Position numbers and translations under genes: made by a program
Notes under the pieces: model-generated
The model's database searches: none
What the model was told of the DNA's origin: nothing
What the model saw: only the letters and a program-made list of their open reading frames with translations
Shown: positions 1 through 7,092 of the stretch, one piece after another
How positions within the stretch are numbered: position 1 is the first letter of the stretch
Layout of the letters: each line of letters opens with the position of its first letter
Assembly: GCF_006265175.1 (NCBI RefSeq)
Contig: NZ_VDCQ01000052.1
Coordinates: forward strand, 1 to 64,000
Direction: 5' to 3'
Length of the DNA: 64,000 bases
Origin: Paenibacillus hemerocallicola
GTDB lineage: Bacteria > Bacillota > Bacilli > Paenibacillales > NBRC-103111

Positions 1-3000
1 AGAGCAGCCGAAGCTTTCTCGCTCGTCGTAACGTCCAGCGCATACTCGACATTTTTGTTGTCGGAGCCGCTGTTTACATTGGCAATAGCCGTGTAGGAAG
101 CAACGGAGCCGTTGTTCGCTTTAACCGTACCGACCGAGCCATCGCCGCTTACGCCCAGTGCGGACGAGCGCATGTCGCCTACAGTGATCGTCATGCTTTG
201 ACCGCTATTAGCGCCGATTTGGAACGTAGCTTGGAAGTCGCCAAGCGGCGAGTTTTTCGTCGACACTTCGGGCGCTTTGTCGGAAGCGAAGTCTTCCGTT
301 TGCGTCAGCTTCAACGAACCGTCCGCTTCCACGGAAGCGGTATATTTGTCCTTCAGCTTGGCGTTGCTGTTGATGGCATCAGCCAAAGCTTTGGATTGAT
401 CGGCAATTGTTGCCGCTTCTTTGATAGCCGTCCCGTTGTCGTAGCCGACATGTTGATTTTTGTTGCTGATCGAGATTTCTTGACCGTCTACGATAAACTT
501 CGAGCCGTTAACGAGCAGGTCTTTCTGAGCGATCGTATACTCGCCCTTCGTTCCCGTTGCACGAACATCGAGGTCGGTTGCTTTCAGATCGGTGCCGGAA
601 GCAACTTTCTCCGTGATCGTAATTTCGTTGCCGCTGATCGAAGCGCTGTAGTTGTCTTTCAGCGAAGACAGGTTGATAGCCGCCATCAAGCTTGCCGCTT
701 GATTGTTCAGGTTGCCGCCGCTTACCGAAAACTGACCTTTCGCGCCGGACGCTACGCCGTCAACCGCCGTGAATACGGAGCCGTTGATCTCCACTTTGTC
801 GCCGGCTGCAAAAGCCTTGTCGACACTGAAGGAGTAGGTGCCCTGAACAGCCTCTGTACCGCCGACAAGCGTGTTGGACGCAGTAGCAATCGAGTTGCCC
901 AGCGTCTTCGTATCCCAGTCGCCTTGAGCTTTGAACTCGTATTGGCTGAAGTCGATGGAATCCCATTCGCCGTCCTCGTTGAAGAACTTGAATTCTCCAA
1001 GCTCTTGAACCGCTTTTTGGATTTTCTCGGCCGTGTTTTCTCGTGCGTTTTCTGCGGAAAGGTGGATCGTCAAGTTGCCTTTATCGACGGTTACGTTCAG
1101 TTGATTTTCAACAACTGCAGCTTTACCGCCGGACATGGTGGCAGCTCCGACTTCGATATCGGAAGCCAGGTTTGCGGTATCCCAAGTTCCTGCTCCGGCA
1201 GATGCGGTCCACCCCGAGAAATCGATGCCGTCAATCGTTCCAAGATTTCTAATGGCCGCTTCGACATTGGCAGCGGTATTTTTGGACGCCGTTGCACTAG
1301 CCATATTCAGAGTCAGCGTGCCATCCTTATAAGTCACGTTCAATTCGTCGGTTCCGTTCGCTTTCAATTCGATCTTGACGCCGTTGGCTCTCGGCGACTG
1401 ATTGTCCGCCGTTCCCGAAGAAATCGTGAGGGTCTGGCTGTTCGATTGAACCTGGGAACTTGCAGCGGATGCCGCTTGATCAAGCGCCCTAACGATGGTA
1501 ACCGTATTGAGGTTTTGTCCGCCCTTATTTGTAATCAGCAGCTTGTCGTCCGAGCCCGATCCGGATACGGACAAATCTTCCAGAACTTGACCGGTCGCTT
1601 TGTTGTTCGTTTCCGTCAAAGTTATGGTTCCGTTGGAGGCAACGCTTGCGTATTCGAATCTCGAGCCCAATGCCGAATTCGCTTCGATGGCCGCCGCGAG
1701 ACTTTTCGCCTGATCCTCGATAGAACGGCTGCTGGAAACCGCATCGGCTCCTTTGTCGCTGCTGAAGTTCGCAACCCCGAACGCTGTTTGCAGACGGTTA
1801 AGATCGGCTGGCTGTCCGGCATTGATTACAAACTGCACACTTGAAGTCGGTTGGCCGCCTTGTGACTGTATGACCAACTCATTGGCCGCGTTCAAGCTTA
1901 CATTTGCGTAATCGGATAGCTTATAGCCGTTTTCATCGACCGCATTTTCAACCAGAGCTTCAACATTCGCTCTCGTATAGCCGGTGTCAAGAGTTTTGAG
2001 CGCGCTGTTGCTGATTTTGAAATCTTTGCCGTCAACCGTGATCGAAATGCTGGAATCCGCATGAATTGCATCTGCTCCAACTGCACCGCCGGCAGCGCCC
2101 TGCTGTGGGCCTGAACCCACGTTAGCAAAGTTTCCAGCGTAACCTGTTTTGTTGCCAGTTGCTGCCGCAGCGGTCGAGACGCCTGCATTTTTGGCAGTGA
2201 TAATAAATCCGGTGCCGCCGCCGTTCTTGGCAATGTTATAATCCGCGAGTCCGCCCGCCGTCTTAATCTGATCGAATGCTTGTTTAATCACATCGATTTG
2301 TTCTGAAACCGAATCGTGAGTGCCGCCAGCAGTAGTATCGAACGTTACGGTTGCACCTGTTTTGGATGCTCCTGCAACCCCGGTAGTCGCTCCATCGGTA
2401 CCTCCAATAGCGATTGTGACATCGCCAAAAGTGATATCGAACGACTGACCGCTTGTCAATGCAACACTGAGCGCGCCGGTATCCCATACTGCCGCCCGAC
2501 CGTTGAGATCATCGCCCAGACCAACTACGGCGCCACCCTTGATCTCCGCTACAGTGTTCATTCCGAACGTATCATTTACTTTGGCGGCTTCGTCGCCGGT
2601 AGCCGTCCATGTAATCGGTTGGGTTTGGGGATCCTTCGCCGTAATCGTGATTTTGCCATCGGACGATACCGTTACGTTCGCTACCGTGCTGAGGGCAGTC
2701 CCGCTTCCGTCTCCGGCAGTATCCGCGGCCAATATCGCATTTTTCAGAGCATTTGTTCCACCTGCGCCATTAATGGCATTTAACGCGGTATTATTGATGA
2801 TATAGTTATTTCCGTTAACGTTAATTCTAACAGTTTCGTCTGTTCCCGCGATATTCGTACCGAGGTCATAGGTTCCTTTAGCCGCTTCTCCCGCCGTCAA
2901 CGTAGCTTCAATATTCCCTACATTGAATTCGCCCTTGGAGGCATCGGCGCCGGACAAAACAGCCGTAAATTTCTGGCCGCCGATCGTGACCGAATCGCCC

Positions 3001-4037
3001 GCTTCTTTGAACGCTTCCTTCAATTGGAACTCGTATTCGCCATTTTGCTCCGTCACGCCGCCAGCCAAAGTACCCGTATCGCCTGCGACCGGTACCGTAA
3101 CCGCTTGTCCCGTAATTTGCGAAGCCGGCTCGACGACGGAGATGCGGTTCGTCGAAGTGAAGCCCGTCGACGAATCGTAGTTTTTGATCGACGAGTTCAT
3201 CTCGTTGTACAACTGACCCAGGTTTTTCGCGAGCGAATCGCCGGTAGAGGTTTGTCCGATCGTGAAGATGTAGTTGCCTTGTCCGTCGATTTCCAGACGG
3301 GACCCTTCGCTCTTCGTCGTTCCTTGACGCACGGTAATCGTTTTTCCGTTCAGGTCCGTGCCGTTCTCGGACGCTTGGACGCCGATGCCGACCGTCAGGT
3401 TGATCAATGCTTTCTCGCCTTTGATGCTTTGCGTGTTCTCGGTAATTTCCGATACGCTGCCGGTTGCTTTGCTCGTGGAGCCTTGGACCGAAGTCGAGGA
3501 GGATTCCACTTTCACGCTGCTCGCTACCGTTTTCAGCGCGGTTACCGTACCTTGTGCTACGCCTTTGACACCGTCCGTTACGGTGTTGACAGCCGCGGCC
3601 GATTCCACAACCGCCGCATTTTTACCTTTCAATAACGACTGCGTGTTGAACTCGGTCGTATTGCCGATCCGGTTGATCTCGGACGTCAGCTGGTTGATTT
3701 CCTTCTGGATTTCCTCGCGGTCGACGGATACGTTCGTGTCGTTCGCCGCTTGGGCCGCCAGCTCGCGCATACGCTGCAGGATGGAGTGCGTCTCGTTGAG
3801 CGCGCCTTCCGTCGTTTGGATCATCGAGATGCCGTCTTGCGAGTTGCGTTGCGCTTGGTCCAGACCGCGGATTTGCGCGCGCATTTTCTCGGAGATCGCG
3901 AGACCTGCCGCGTCGTCGCCCGCGCGGTTGATGCGGAGACCCGAGGACAGCTTCTCGATCGATTTGCCGCTTGCCGTCGAGTTCGTGCTCATTTGACGGT
4001 ACGTGTTCAGTGCTGCGATGTTGTGATTAATTCTCAT
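1..4037 (-). CDS. hag: Giant flagellin, 3' end cut by window edge
   Basis: Open without a stop from the ATG at 4037 to the window edge (1,345 codons), so the C-terminal D0 helix lies outside. It forms the flagellar filament after type III export. Residues 1 to about 150 are a standard flagellin N-terminal D0/D1 domain ([16 protein letters not shown], then [20 protein letters not shown]). A C-terminal D1 start (ALGV block) appears at about residue 1270. Between them lie about 1,100 residues of Ser/Thr/Gly/Asn-rich beta repeats, several like flagellin-IN motifs (for example [16 protein letters not shown]). Typical flagellins are 270-500 residues, so the variable region is enormously expanded. 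No HExxH protease motif was seen, which argues against flagellinolysin. The ribosome binding site AAGGAGG lies 9 bases upstream and is itself inside a hairpin. The gene lies downstream of csrA on the same strand. Confidence 0.93.
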   Translation of the reverse strand, partial: MRINHNIAALNTYRQMSTNSTASGKSIEKLSSGLRINRAGDDAAGLAISEKMRAQIRGLDQAQRNSQDGISMIQTTEGALNETHSILQRMRELAAQAANDTNVSVDREEIQKEINQLTSEINRIGNTTEFNTQSLLKGKNAAVVESAAAVNTVTDGVKGVAQGTVTALKTVASSVKVESSSTSVQGSTSKATGSVSEITENTQSIKGEKALINLTVGIGVQASENGTDLNGKTITVRQGTTKSEGSRLEIDGQGNYIFTIGQTSTGDSLAKNLGQLYNEMNSSIKNYDSSTGFTSTNRISVVEPASQITGQAVTVPVAGDTGTLAGGVTEQNGEYEFQLKEAFKEAGDSVTIGGQKFTAVLSGADASKGEFNVGNIEATLTAGEAAKGTYDLGTNIAGTDETVRINVNGNNYIINNTALNAINGAGGTNALKNAILAADTAGDGSGTALSTVANVTVSSDGKITITAKDPQTQPITWTATGDEAAKVNDTFGMNTVAEIKGGAVVGLGDDLNGRAAVWDTGALSVALTSGQSFDITFGDVTIAIGGTDGATTGVAGASKTGATVTFDTTAGGTHDSVSEQIDVIKQAFDQIKTAGGLADYNIAKNGGGTGFIITAKNAGVSTAAAATGNKTGYAGNFANVGSGPQQGAAGGAVGADAIHADSSISITVDGKDFKISNSALKTLDTGYTRANVEALVENAVDENGYKLSDYANVSLNAANELVIQSQGGQPTSSVQFVINAGQPADLNRLQTAFGVANFSSDKGADAVSSSRSIEDQAKSLAAAIEANSALGSRFEYASVASNGTITLTETNNKATGQVLEDLSVSGSGSDDKLLITNKGGQNLNTVTIVRALDQAASAASSQVQSNSQTLTISSGTADNQSPRANGVKIELKANGTDELNVTYKDGTLTLNMASATASKNTAANVEAAIRNLGTIDGIDFSGWTASAGAGTWDTANLASDIEVGAATMSGGKAAVVENQLNVTVDKGNLTIHLSAENARENTAEKIQKAVQELGEFKFFNEDGEWDSIDFSQYEFKAQGDWDTKTLGNSIATASNTLVGGTEAVQGTYSFSVDKAFAAGDKVEINGSVFTAVDGVASGAKGQFSVSGGNLNNQAASLMAAINLSSLKDNYSASISGNEITITEKVASGTDLKATDLDVRATGTKGEYTIAQKDLLVNGSKFIVDGQEISISNKNQHVGYDNGTAIKEAATIADQSKALADAINSNAKLKDKYTASVEADGSLKLTQTEDFASDKAPEVSTKNSPLGDFQATFQIGANSGQSMTITVGDMRSSALGVSGDGSVGTVKANNGSVASYTAIANVNSGSDNKNVEYALDVTTSEKASAA

Positions 4038-4043
4038 TGCTGG

Positions 4044-4058
4044 ATTCCTCCTTGGAAT
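4044..4058 (-). promoter_or_regulatory. CsrA-type hairpin over the flagellin ribosome binding site
   Basis: On the mRNA strand ATTCC-AAGGA-GGAAT forms a perfect 5-bp stem with AAGGA in the loop. The Shine-Dalgarno sequence AAGGAGG is inside the hairpin. This is the position of CsrA site BS2 in the B. subtilis hag leader, where CsrA binding blocks ribosome access. The fold is seen in the sequence; CsrA binding is inferred. Confidence 0.7.
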
Positions 4059-4062
4059 GTTT

Positions 4063-4084
4063 AGGTGAACATCCTTTTTCACCT
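4063..4084 (-). promoter_or_regulatory. Second CsrA-type hairpin in the flagellin leader
   Basis: The mRNA reads AGGTGAA-AAAGGATG-TTCACCT: a perfect 7-bp stem with an 8-base loop holding AAGGATG, which matches the core of the CsrA consensus (A-R-GGA-U-G). It lies just upstream of the ribosome-binding-site hairpin, as BS1 does in B. subtilis hag, so a CsrA dimer could bridge both. Confidence 0.7.
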
Positions 4085-4135
4085 TTGGAACGATGAAGCT
4101 ATATAATAAACCGCCCCGGAAAGAGCGTTTATTAC

Positions 4136-4222
4136 CCAAAAAACGACAAAAAGGACGAGTTTATCCCGTCTGCACTCTTGGCATCCTGCCATTCGTCAGA
4201 CTTCGACAAAACTCGTCCTTGA
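4136..4222 (-). terminator. Triple-stem terminator-like RNA element between csrA and the flagellin (element 1)
   Basis: On the mRNA strand the outer arms AAGGACGAGTTT and AAACTCGTCCTT pair over 12 bp and are followed by a U-rich tract (TTTTTGTCGTTTTTT), as in an intrinsic terminator. The roughly 46-base interior is structured: helix GTCTG/CAGAC encloses hairpin TGGC-AGGAT-GCCA with GGA in the loop. The same architecture recurs upstream of csrA (4474-4556). It could terminate csrA transcripts or act as a regulated attenuator before the flagellin. I do not recognise it as a named riboswitch class. Confidence 0.7.
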
Positions 4223-4260
4223 GACCTAAATATAGTTGCTGTAAAATTAATAATCAGTGA

Positions 4261-4428
4261 TTACCGGGAGGCATAGTCGGCTTCGTATACTTCACCGCGG
4301 AGTATCGGAATTTCTTTCGGCGCATCGATGGCGAGACGGAGATCCCCATCCTTGGTTCGAACGACTTGAACCTTGACGTCATGTCCAATCATTACATATT
4401 CTCCGGGTTTTCGGCCCAATACCAACAT
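4261..4428 (-). CDS. csrA: Carbon storage regulator CsrA
   Basis: A 55-residue protein beginning MLVLGRKPGEYVMIG and ending with the IDAPKEIPILRGEVYE block that holds the conserved RNA-binding arginine. CsrA is a dimeric RNA-binding protein that represses translation by occupying GGA motifs in hairpin loops; in Bacillus it represses flagellin synthesis and is antagonised by FliW. The ATG at 4428 follows GAGGAGG by a normal distance; longer in-frame upstream starts only add non-homologous residues. At 55 residues it is slightly shorter than usual (60-80), but the fold-defining part is complete. The flagellin gene follows on the same strand. No fliW lies next to it here, unlike the usual fliW-csrA pair. 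Confidence 0.95.
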   Translation of the reverse strand: MLVLGRKPGEYVMIGHDVKVQVVRTKDGDLRLAIDAPKEIPILRGEVYEADYASR

Positions 4429-4447
4429 CTGAGATCCTCCTCTATGT

Positions 4448-4467
4448 GCTGCGTCCTGCCGCGCAGC
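4448..4467 (-). promoter_or_regulatory. GGA-loop hairpin in the csrA leader
   Basis: The mRNA reads GCTGCG-CGGCAGGA-CGCAGC: a 6-bp stem with CAGGA in the loop, about 20 bases before the csrA start. It contains the 9-mer GCAGGACGC, identical to the core of the neighbouring element at 4474-4556. It is a plausible CsrA autoregulation site. Confidence 0.5.
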
Positions 4468-4473
4468 CGCCGG

Positions 4474-4556
4474 AAACAAAATAAGGATGGCTAATAAGAC
4501 CGTCTCCCTTCCGCGTCCTGCGGAGAAGAGACGAACCTTACTAAGCCATCCTTGAC
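4474..4556 (-). ncRNA. Triple-stem attenuator-like RNA element in the csrA leader (element 2)
   Basis: Outer arms AAGGATGGCT and AGCCATCCTT (10 bp, extended by a bulged AGTAAG/CTTATT helix) enclose helix GTCTC/GAGAC, which encloses hairpin TCCGC-AGGAC-GCGGA. A U-rich stretch (TTATTTTGTTT) follows. The order of parts, the GCAGGAYGC core and the start UCAAGGAYG match element 1 downstream of csrA. It lies between the sigma-D promoter and csrA, so it is transcribed as leader RNA. Function is inferred only: attenuator, CsrA binding platform, or both. Confidence 0.6.
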
Positions 4557-4613
4557 TTGTCGTAATTATTCGATTTACGGGACTATATGCCCAAATTTTC
4601 GTGCCTACTACCA

Positions 4614-4641
4614 ATATCGGCGGTCCATATCCAAAAGTTTA
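4614..4641 (-). promoter_or_regulatory. Sigma-D (flagellar) promoter for csrA
   Basis: On the minus strand TAAA is followed by 16 bases and then GCCGATAT, an exact match to the B. subtilis sigma-D -10 element with an allowed spacer. Transcription would start near 4606, giving csrA a leader of about 175 bases that includes element 2. I found no comparable sigma-D match directly before the flagellin. Confidence 0.75.
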
Positions 4642-4709
4642 TAGTCGATTTCAAATTTTTATAAAAATAAAAATGCGTTACCCAGAACTTCTCGGAAGGA
4701 CGAGAACCC

Positions 4710-6260
4710 ATGACGGTCTTACATAGAGGAAGCAGTACAATTTTTTACAAGCTTGAACCGGGCGATGCGGAGCCGGATGCGGAGCAGCTTGTCTTTGTGC
4801 ATGGAAATAGGACGACCCATACTTGTTTCGACTTGCTCGTCCCTTTCTTGAACGACCGATTTCCGCTTATCCGCTACGACCTCCGGGGATTCGGCCGGAG
4901 CGATCTGGGCGATGCGCCGCTCAGCTTGGAAGCGTATTGCGACGATCTGCTGCATCTGGTCCGGACCTTGGGGATACGTCCGTTTCATCTAATCGGATAC
5001 GGCTTCGGAGCGATTGTTGCCGCCCGGTTCGCCGTGCTGTATCCCGAGTCGGTCAAAAGCATGGTGCTCATCTCTCTTCCGTTCAGTCCAGATCCTTCGG
5101 CGGTCAACAATCCCGATTGCTTGGAAACGCCATCATCCAAAGGAACTGCAGGTTCGGTCGATAGGCTCGCCGATTTGATGGCCAGTCTTCCGTCGGACCA
5201 CCCGATACACGGGAAAATCGATTTCGCCGCACTCCCCTCCACTTGCCATTGGATTACCGAATTAAGCATGCGGTATCAACCTATAGACGATTTGGAGCGC
5301 TTGTCCGTCCCGACGCTGCTATTATGCGGGGAAGAGGAAAATTCGTCCCCCGTCTACTTGTCCTTGATGGCAGCCTTCTACTTATCCGAGTACAAGCTCT
5401 ATACGGTGCCGGATTCCGCTTATATGGTCTTGCTGGACCAGCCCGCTCTTACGGCAACCTGGATTGCGAACTTTATTGGCAAGCTCGGTCGGAAGCCGAT
5501 CGCAGAAGAAGCCAAGCCGAAGTCCCGCGATATGCAGCAATATATGAAGCAATTGATAAAGATTGGGGAAGCGGCTGTCGCTTCCGGTGACGAACTGCGA
5601 GTAGAGCTATTGGAAGGCTTTCACGTGTATGCAAACGGAATGGAGATCAAGGGCGGCTGGAACCAGCGGTTTGCCAAAAATATTTTTCTATACTTGCTCC
5701 TCCACCGATCCGTAAGCCGCGATCAGCTGTGCGAGACGTTATGGCCGAATCTTCCGCTCGGCAAAGCCCGCAGCTACTTGAGAGTATATTTATCCCATCT
5801 CAAAAAACTGCTGGAGCCGTCGAACCGCGCGCCCGCTTTTCTTATCATGGAACGCGAGGATGTCAGCTTATATGGAAGAATAGTTTGCGACGCGCTCGAT
5901 TTCGTGCAGGATATAACGATAGCCTCCCAAGAGGAGGATGACCGGAAGAAGCTGGCGCAATGCCGCAAAATATTTCAAACCTTGCCGGTCACGTTCTTTC
6001 AGAGCCTGTACGACGACTGGTTCCTCATGATGCGCGAGGAATGGGAGCATAATCTGGAAAGCCTCGCGGTCTGGATGGCCGATTATTTTATCCAGCAAGG
6101 CAACCCGCAGGAGGCCTCGGTTCATCTGAAGCATATGCTCCGCATACTGCCGAAAAACGAAACGCTGGTCGACAAGCTTATTGTCTGCTACGAGCGAAGC
6201 AAGGATGTGCCCAGCAAGGAATACTGGAAAAAGCAAAAGGATTTGTTTGACGCTTCTTAA
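4710..6260 (+). CDS. Alpha/beta-hydrolase-fold sensor fused to BTAD transcriptional regulator
   Basis: A 516-residue fusion. Residues about 20-265 are an alpha/beta hydrolase fold (FVHGN oxyanion region, YDLRGFGRSD, HLIGYGFGA). Residues about 294-385 are an OmpR-type winged helix and about 390-510 a helical BTAD repeat domain, as in SARP-like activators. The nucleophile elbow G-Y-G-F-G has Gly98 instead of the catalytic Ser, and the region that should carry the catalytic His reads PDSAYMVLLDQP with Ala237. The hydrolase half is therefore probably a ligand-binding sensor, not an enzyme. The gene diverges from csrA with 69 bases to the sigma-D promoter; its ribosome binding site (GGAAGGA) is weak. 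Target genes are unknown. Confidence 0.85.
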   Translation: MTVLHRGSSTIFYKLEPGDAEPDAEQLVFVHGNRTTHTCFDLLVPFLNDRFPLIRYDLRGFGRSDLGDAPLSLEAYCDDLLHLVRTLGIRPFHLIGYGFGAIVAARFAVLYPESVKSMVLISLPFSPDPSAVNNPDCLETPSSKGTAGSVDRLADLMASLPSDHPIHGKIDFAALPSTCHWITELSMRYQPIDDLERLSVPTLLLCGEEENSSPVYLSLMAAFYLSEYKLYTVPDSAYMVLLDQPALTATWIANFIGKLGRKPIAEEAKPKSRDMQQYMKQLIKIGEAAVASGDELRVELLEGFHVYANGMEIKGGWNQRFAKNIFLYLLLHRSVSRDQLCETLWPNLPLGKARSYLRVYLSHLKKLLEPSNRAPAFLIMEREDVSLYGRIVCDALDFVQDITIASQEEDDRKKLAQCRKIFQTLPVTFFQSLYDDWFLMMREEWEHNLESLAVWMADYFIQQGNPQEASVHLKHMLRILPKNETLVDKLIVCYERSKDVPSKEYWKKQKDLFDAS

Positions 6261-6339
6261 CTTTTTAACGAGACAAGACGTGCGAAAGGGGAGCTCCGTC
6301 CCTTCTCCTCCAAGCAAACTCGTTAAACCGTCCCGGTTG

Positions 6340-6348
6340 TGCTACAAT
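6340..6348 (+). promoter_or_regulatory. Extended -10 promoter of nikR
   Basis: TGCTACAAT (TGn plus TACAAT) lies 29 bases before the nikR start with no good -35. The same GTGCTACAAT string occurs in the nikA promoter. Confidence 0.5.
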
Positions 6349-6376
6349 TTTGGAAAACCGTATCGCGGAGGAGCTT

Positions 6377-6883
6377 ATGTCCGGCAAAGACGAATTGGTC
6401 CGATTCGGCGTCTCGATGCCGTCAGATCTGATCCAGCAGTTCGATCAATACATTAACGTGCAAGGCTATACGAATCGTTCCGAGGCGATTCGGGACTTGG
6501 TCCGCAAGGCGATGCTTCAGCCGGGCCGCATCCCCCCCGAACAGCTGGTGGCCGGAACGATCGTCATGGTGTACGATCACCATGTGAGCGAGCTTCCATT
6601 AGTACTGATGGAGCTGCAGCACCAATACCACAGTCACATTATTTCGAACATGCATGTGCATCTGAATCACGAGCAATGTCTGGAAATCATCGCGGTCCGC
6701 GGCCGCATGGACAAGCTGAGGGAGCTTCAGGAGCAAATTCAAGTGCATCGCGGAGTGCTTTATTGCGAGCTGTCGGTCACCTATGTGGACGAAGGTGGCC
6801 ATGGCGATCATCATCACGATCACGGGCATGATCATGGACATGGTCACGGTCACGCGCACCCTCATCGTCACTCGCACGAATGA
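6377..6883 (+). CDS. nikR: Nickel-responsive regulator NikR with His-rich tail
   Basis: A 168-residue ribbon-helix-helix repressor. The N-terminal RHH (RFGVSMPSDLIQQFDQYI, then YTNRSEAIRDLVRKAM) binds DNA as a dimer; the C-terminal ACT-like domain carries the nickel-site pattern with HVHLNHEQCLEII. Ni-loaded NikR represses nickel uptake genes, which fits the nik transporter 200 bases downstream. The ATG at 6377 follows GGAGGAG; an upstream in-frame start adds nine residues without homology. Unusual: the last 29 residues contain 14 histidines alternating with Gly and Asp, a tail more typical of nickel-storage chaperones such as HypB or SlyD than of NikR. Confidence 0.95.
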   Translation: MSGKDELVRFGVSMPSDLIQQFDQYINVQGYTNRSEAIRDLVRKAMLQPGRIPPEQLVAGTIVMVYDHHVSELPLVLMELQHQYHSHIISNMHVHLNHEQCLEIIAVRGRMDKLRELQEQIQVHRGVLYCELSVTYVDEGGHGDHHHDHGHDHGHGHGHAHPHRHSHE

Positions 6884-6925
6884 CATTGCTATCGCTCCCC
6901 CGGCGTACCTATATCGCCTCTAGAA

Positions 6926-6966
6926 GGAGACCCACTTCGGCCGATGCCGGGCGGAGTCTCTTCTTT
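6926..6966 (+). terminator. Terminator after nikR
   Basis: GAGAC (6927-6931) pairs with GTCTC (6956-6960) around an inner CGGC/GCCG stem, followed by TTCTTT. Confidence 0.6.
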
Positions 6967-7025
6967 ACGTTGCGCTGAATAAGGATACAACCCGGAATGG
7001 ATTGAATTTTTTTCCCTAAAATGTC

Positions 7026-7054
7026 TTACCATCCGGATACAATCGTGCTACAAT
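7026..7054 (+). promoter_or_regulatory. Sigma-A promoter of the nik operon
   Basis: -35 TTACCA and -10 TACAAT are separated by 17 bases. The octamer GGATACAA occurs inside the spacer (7035) and again 52 bases upstream (6983), possible regulator contacts, though no E. coli-type NikR palindrome was seen. The promoter overlaps an upstream ATG at 7021, which rules that codon out as the nikA start. Confidence 0.65.
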
Positions 7055-7092
7055 ACAAACAAAACGTGTCACAAAGAAAAGGATGGGTTAAC

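Noticed and set aside
198-1844. Long plus-strand open frame of 548 codons
   Set aside because: Antisense to the flagellin, no ribosome binding site, arginine- and phenylalanine-rich shadow composition. The minus strand is continuously flagellin-like.
4085-4140. Possible separate sigma-D promoter of the flagellin
   Set aside because: TAAA is present but the -10 region (CGGTTTAT) matches poorly. Kept only as a possibility; no call made.
4136-4556. Cyclic-di-GMP riboswitch at the csrA/flagellin locus
   Set aside because: Neither element shows the conserved class I or class II sequence blocks; only overall hairpin shape is compatible.
4429-4614. N-terminal extension of CsrA
   Set aside because: The extra 62 codons lie within structured leader RNA, have no homology, and the internal ATG has its own strong ribosome binding site.
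6963-7092. E. coli-type NikR operator in the nik promoter
   Set aside because: No GTATGA-N16-TCATAC-like dyad was found; only a direct GGATACAA repeat.
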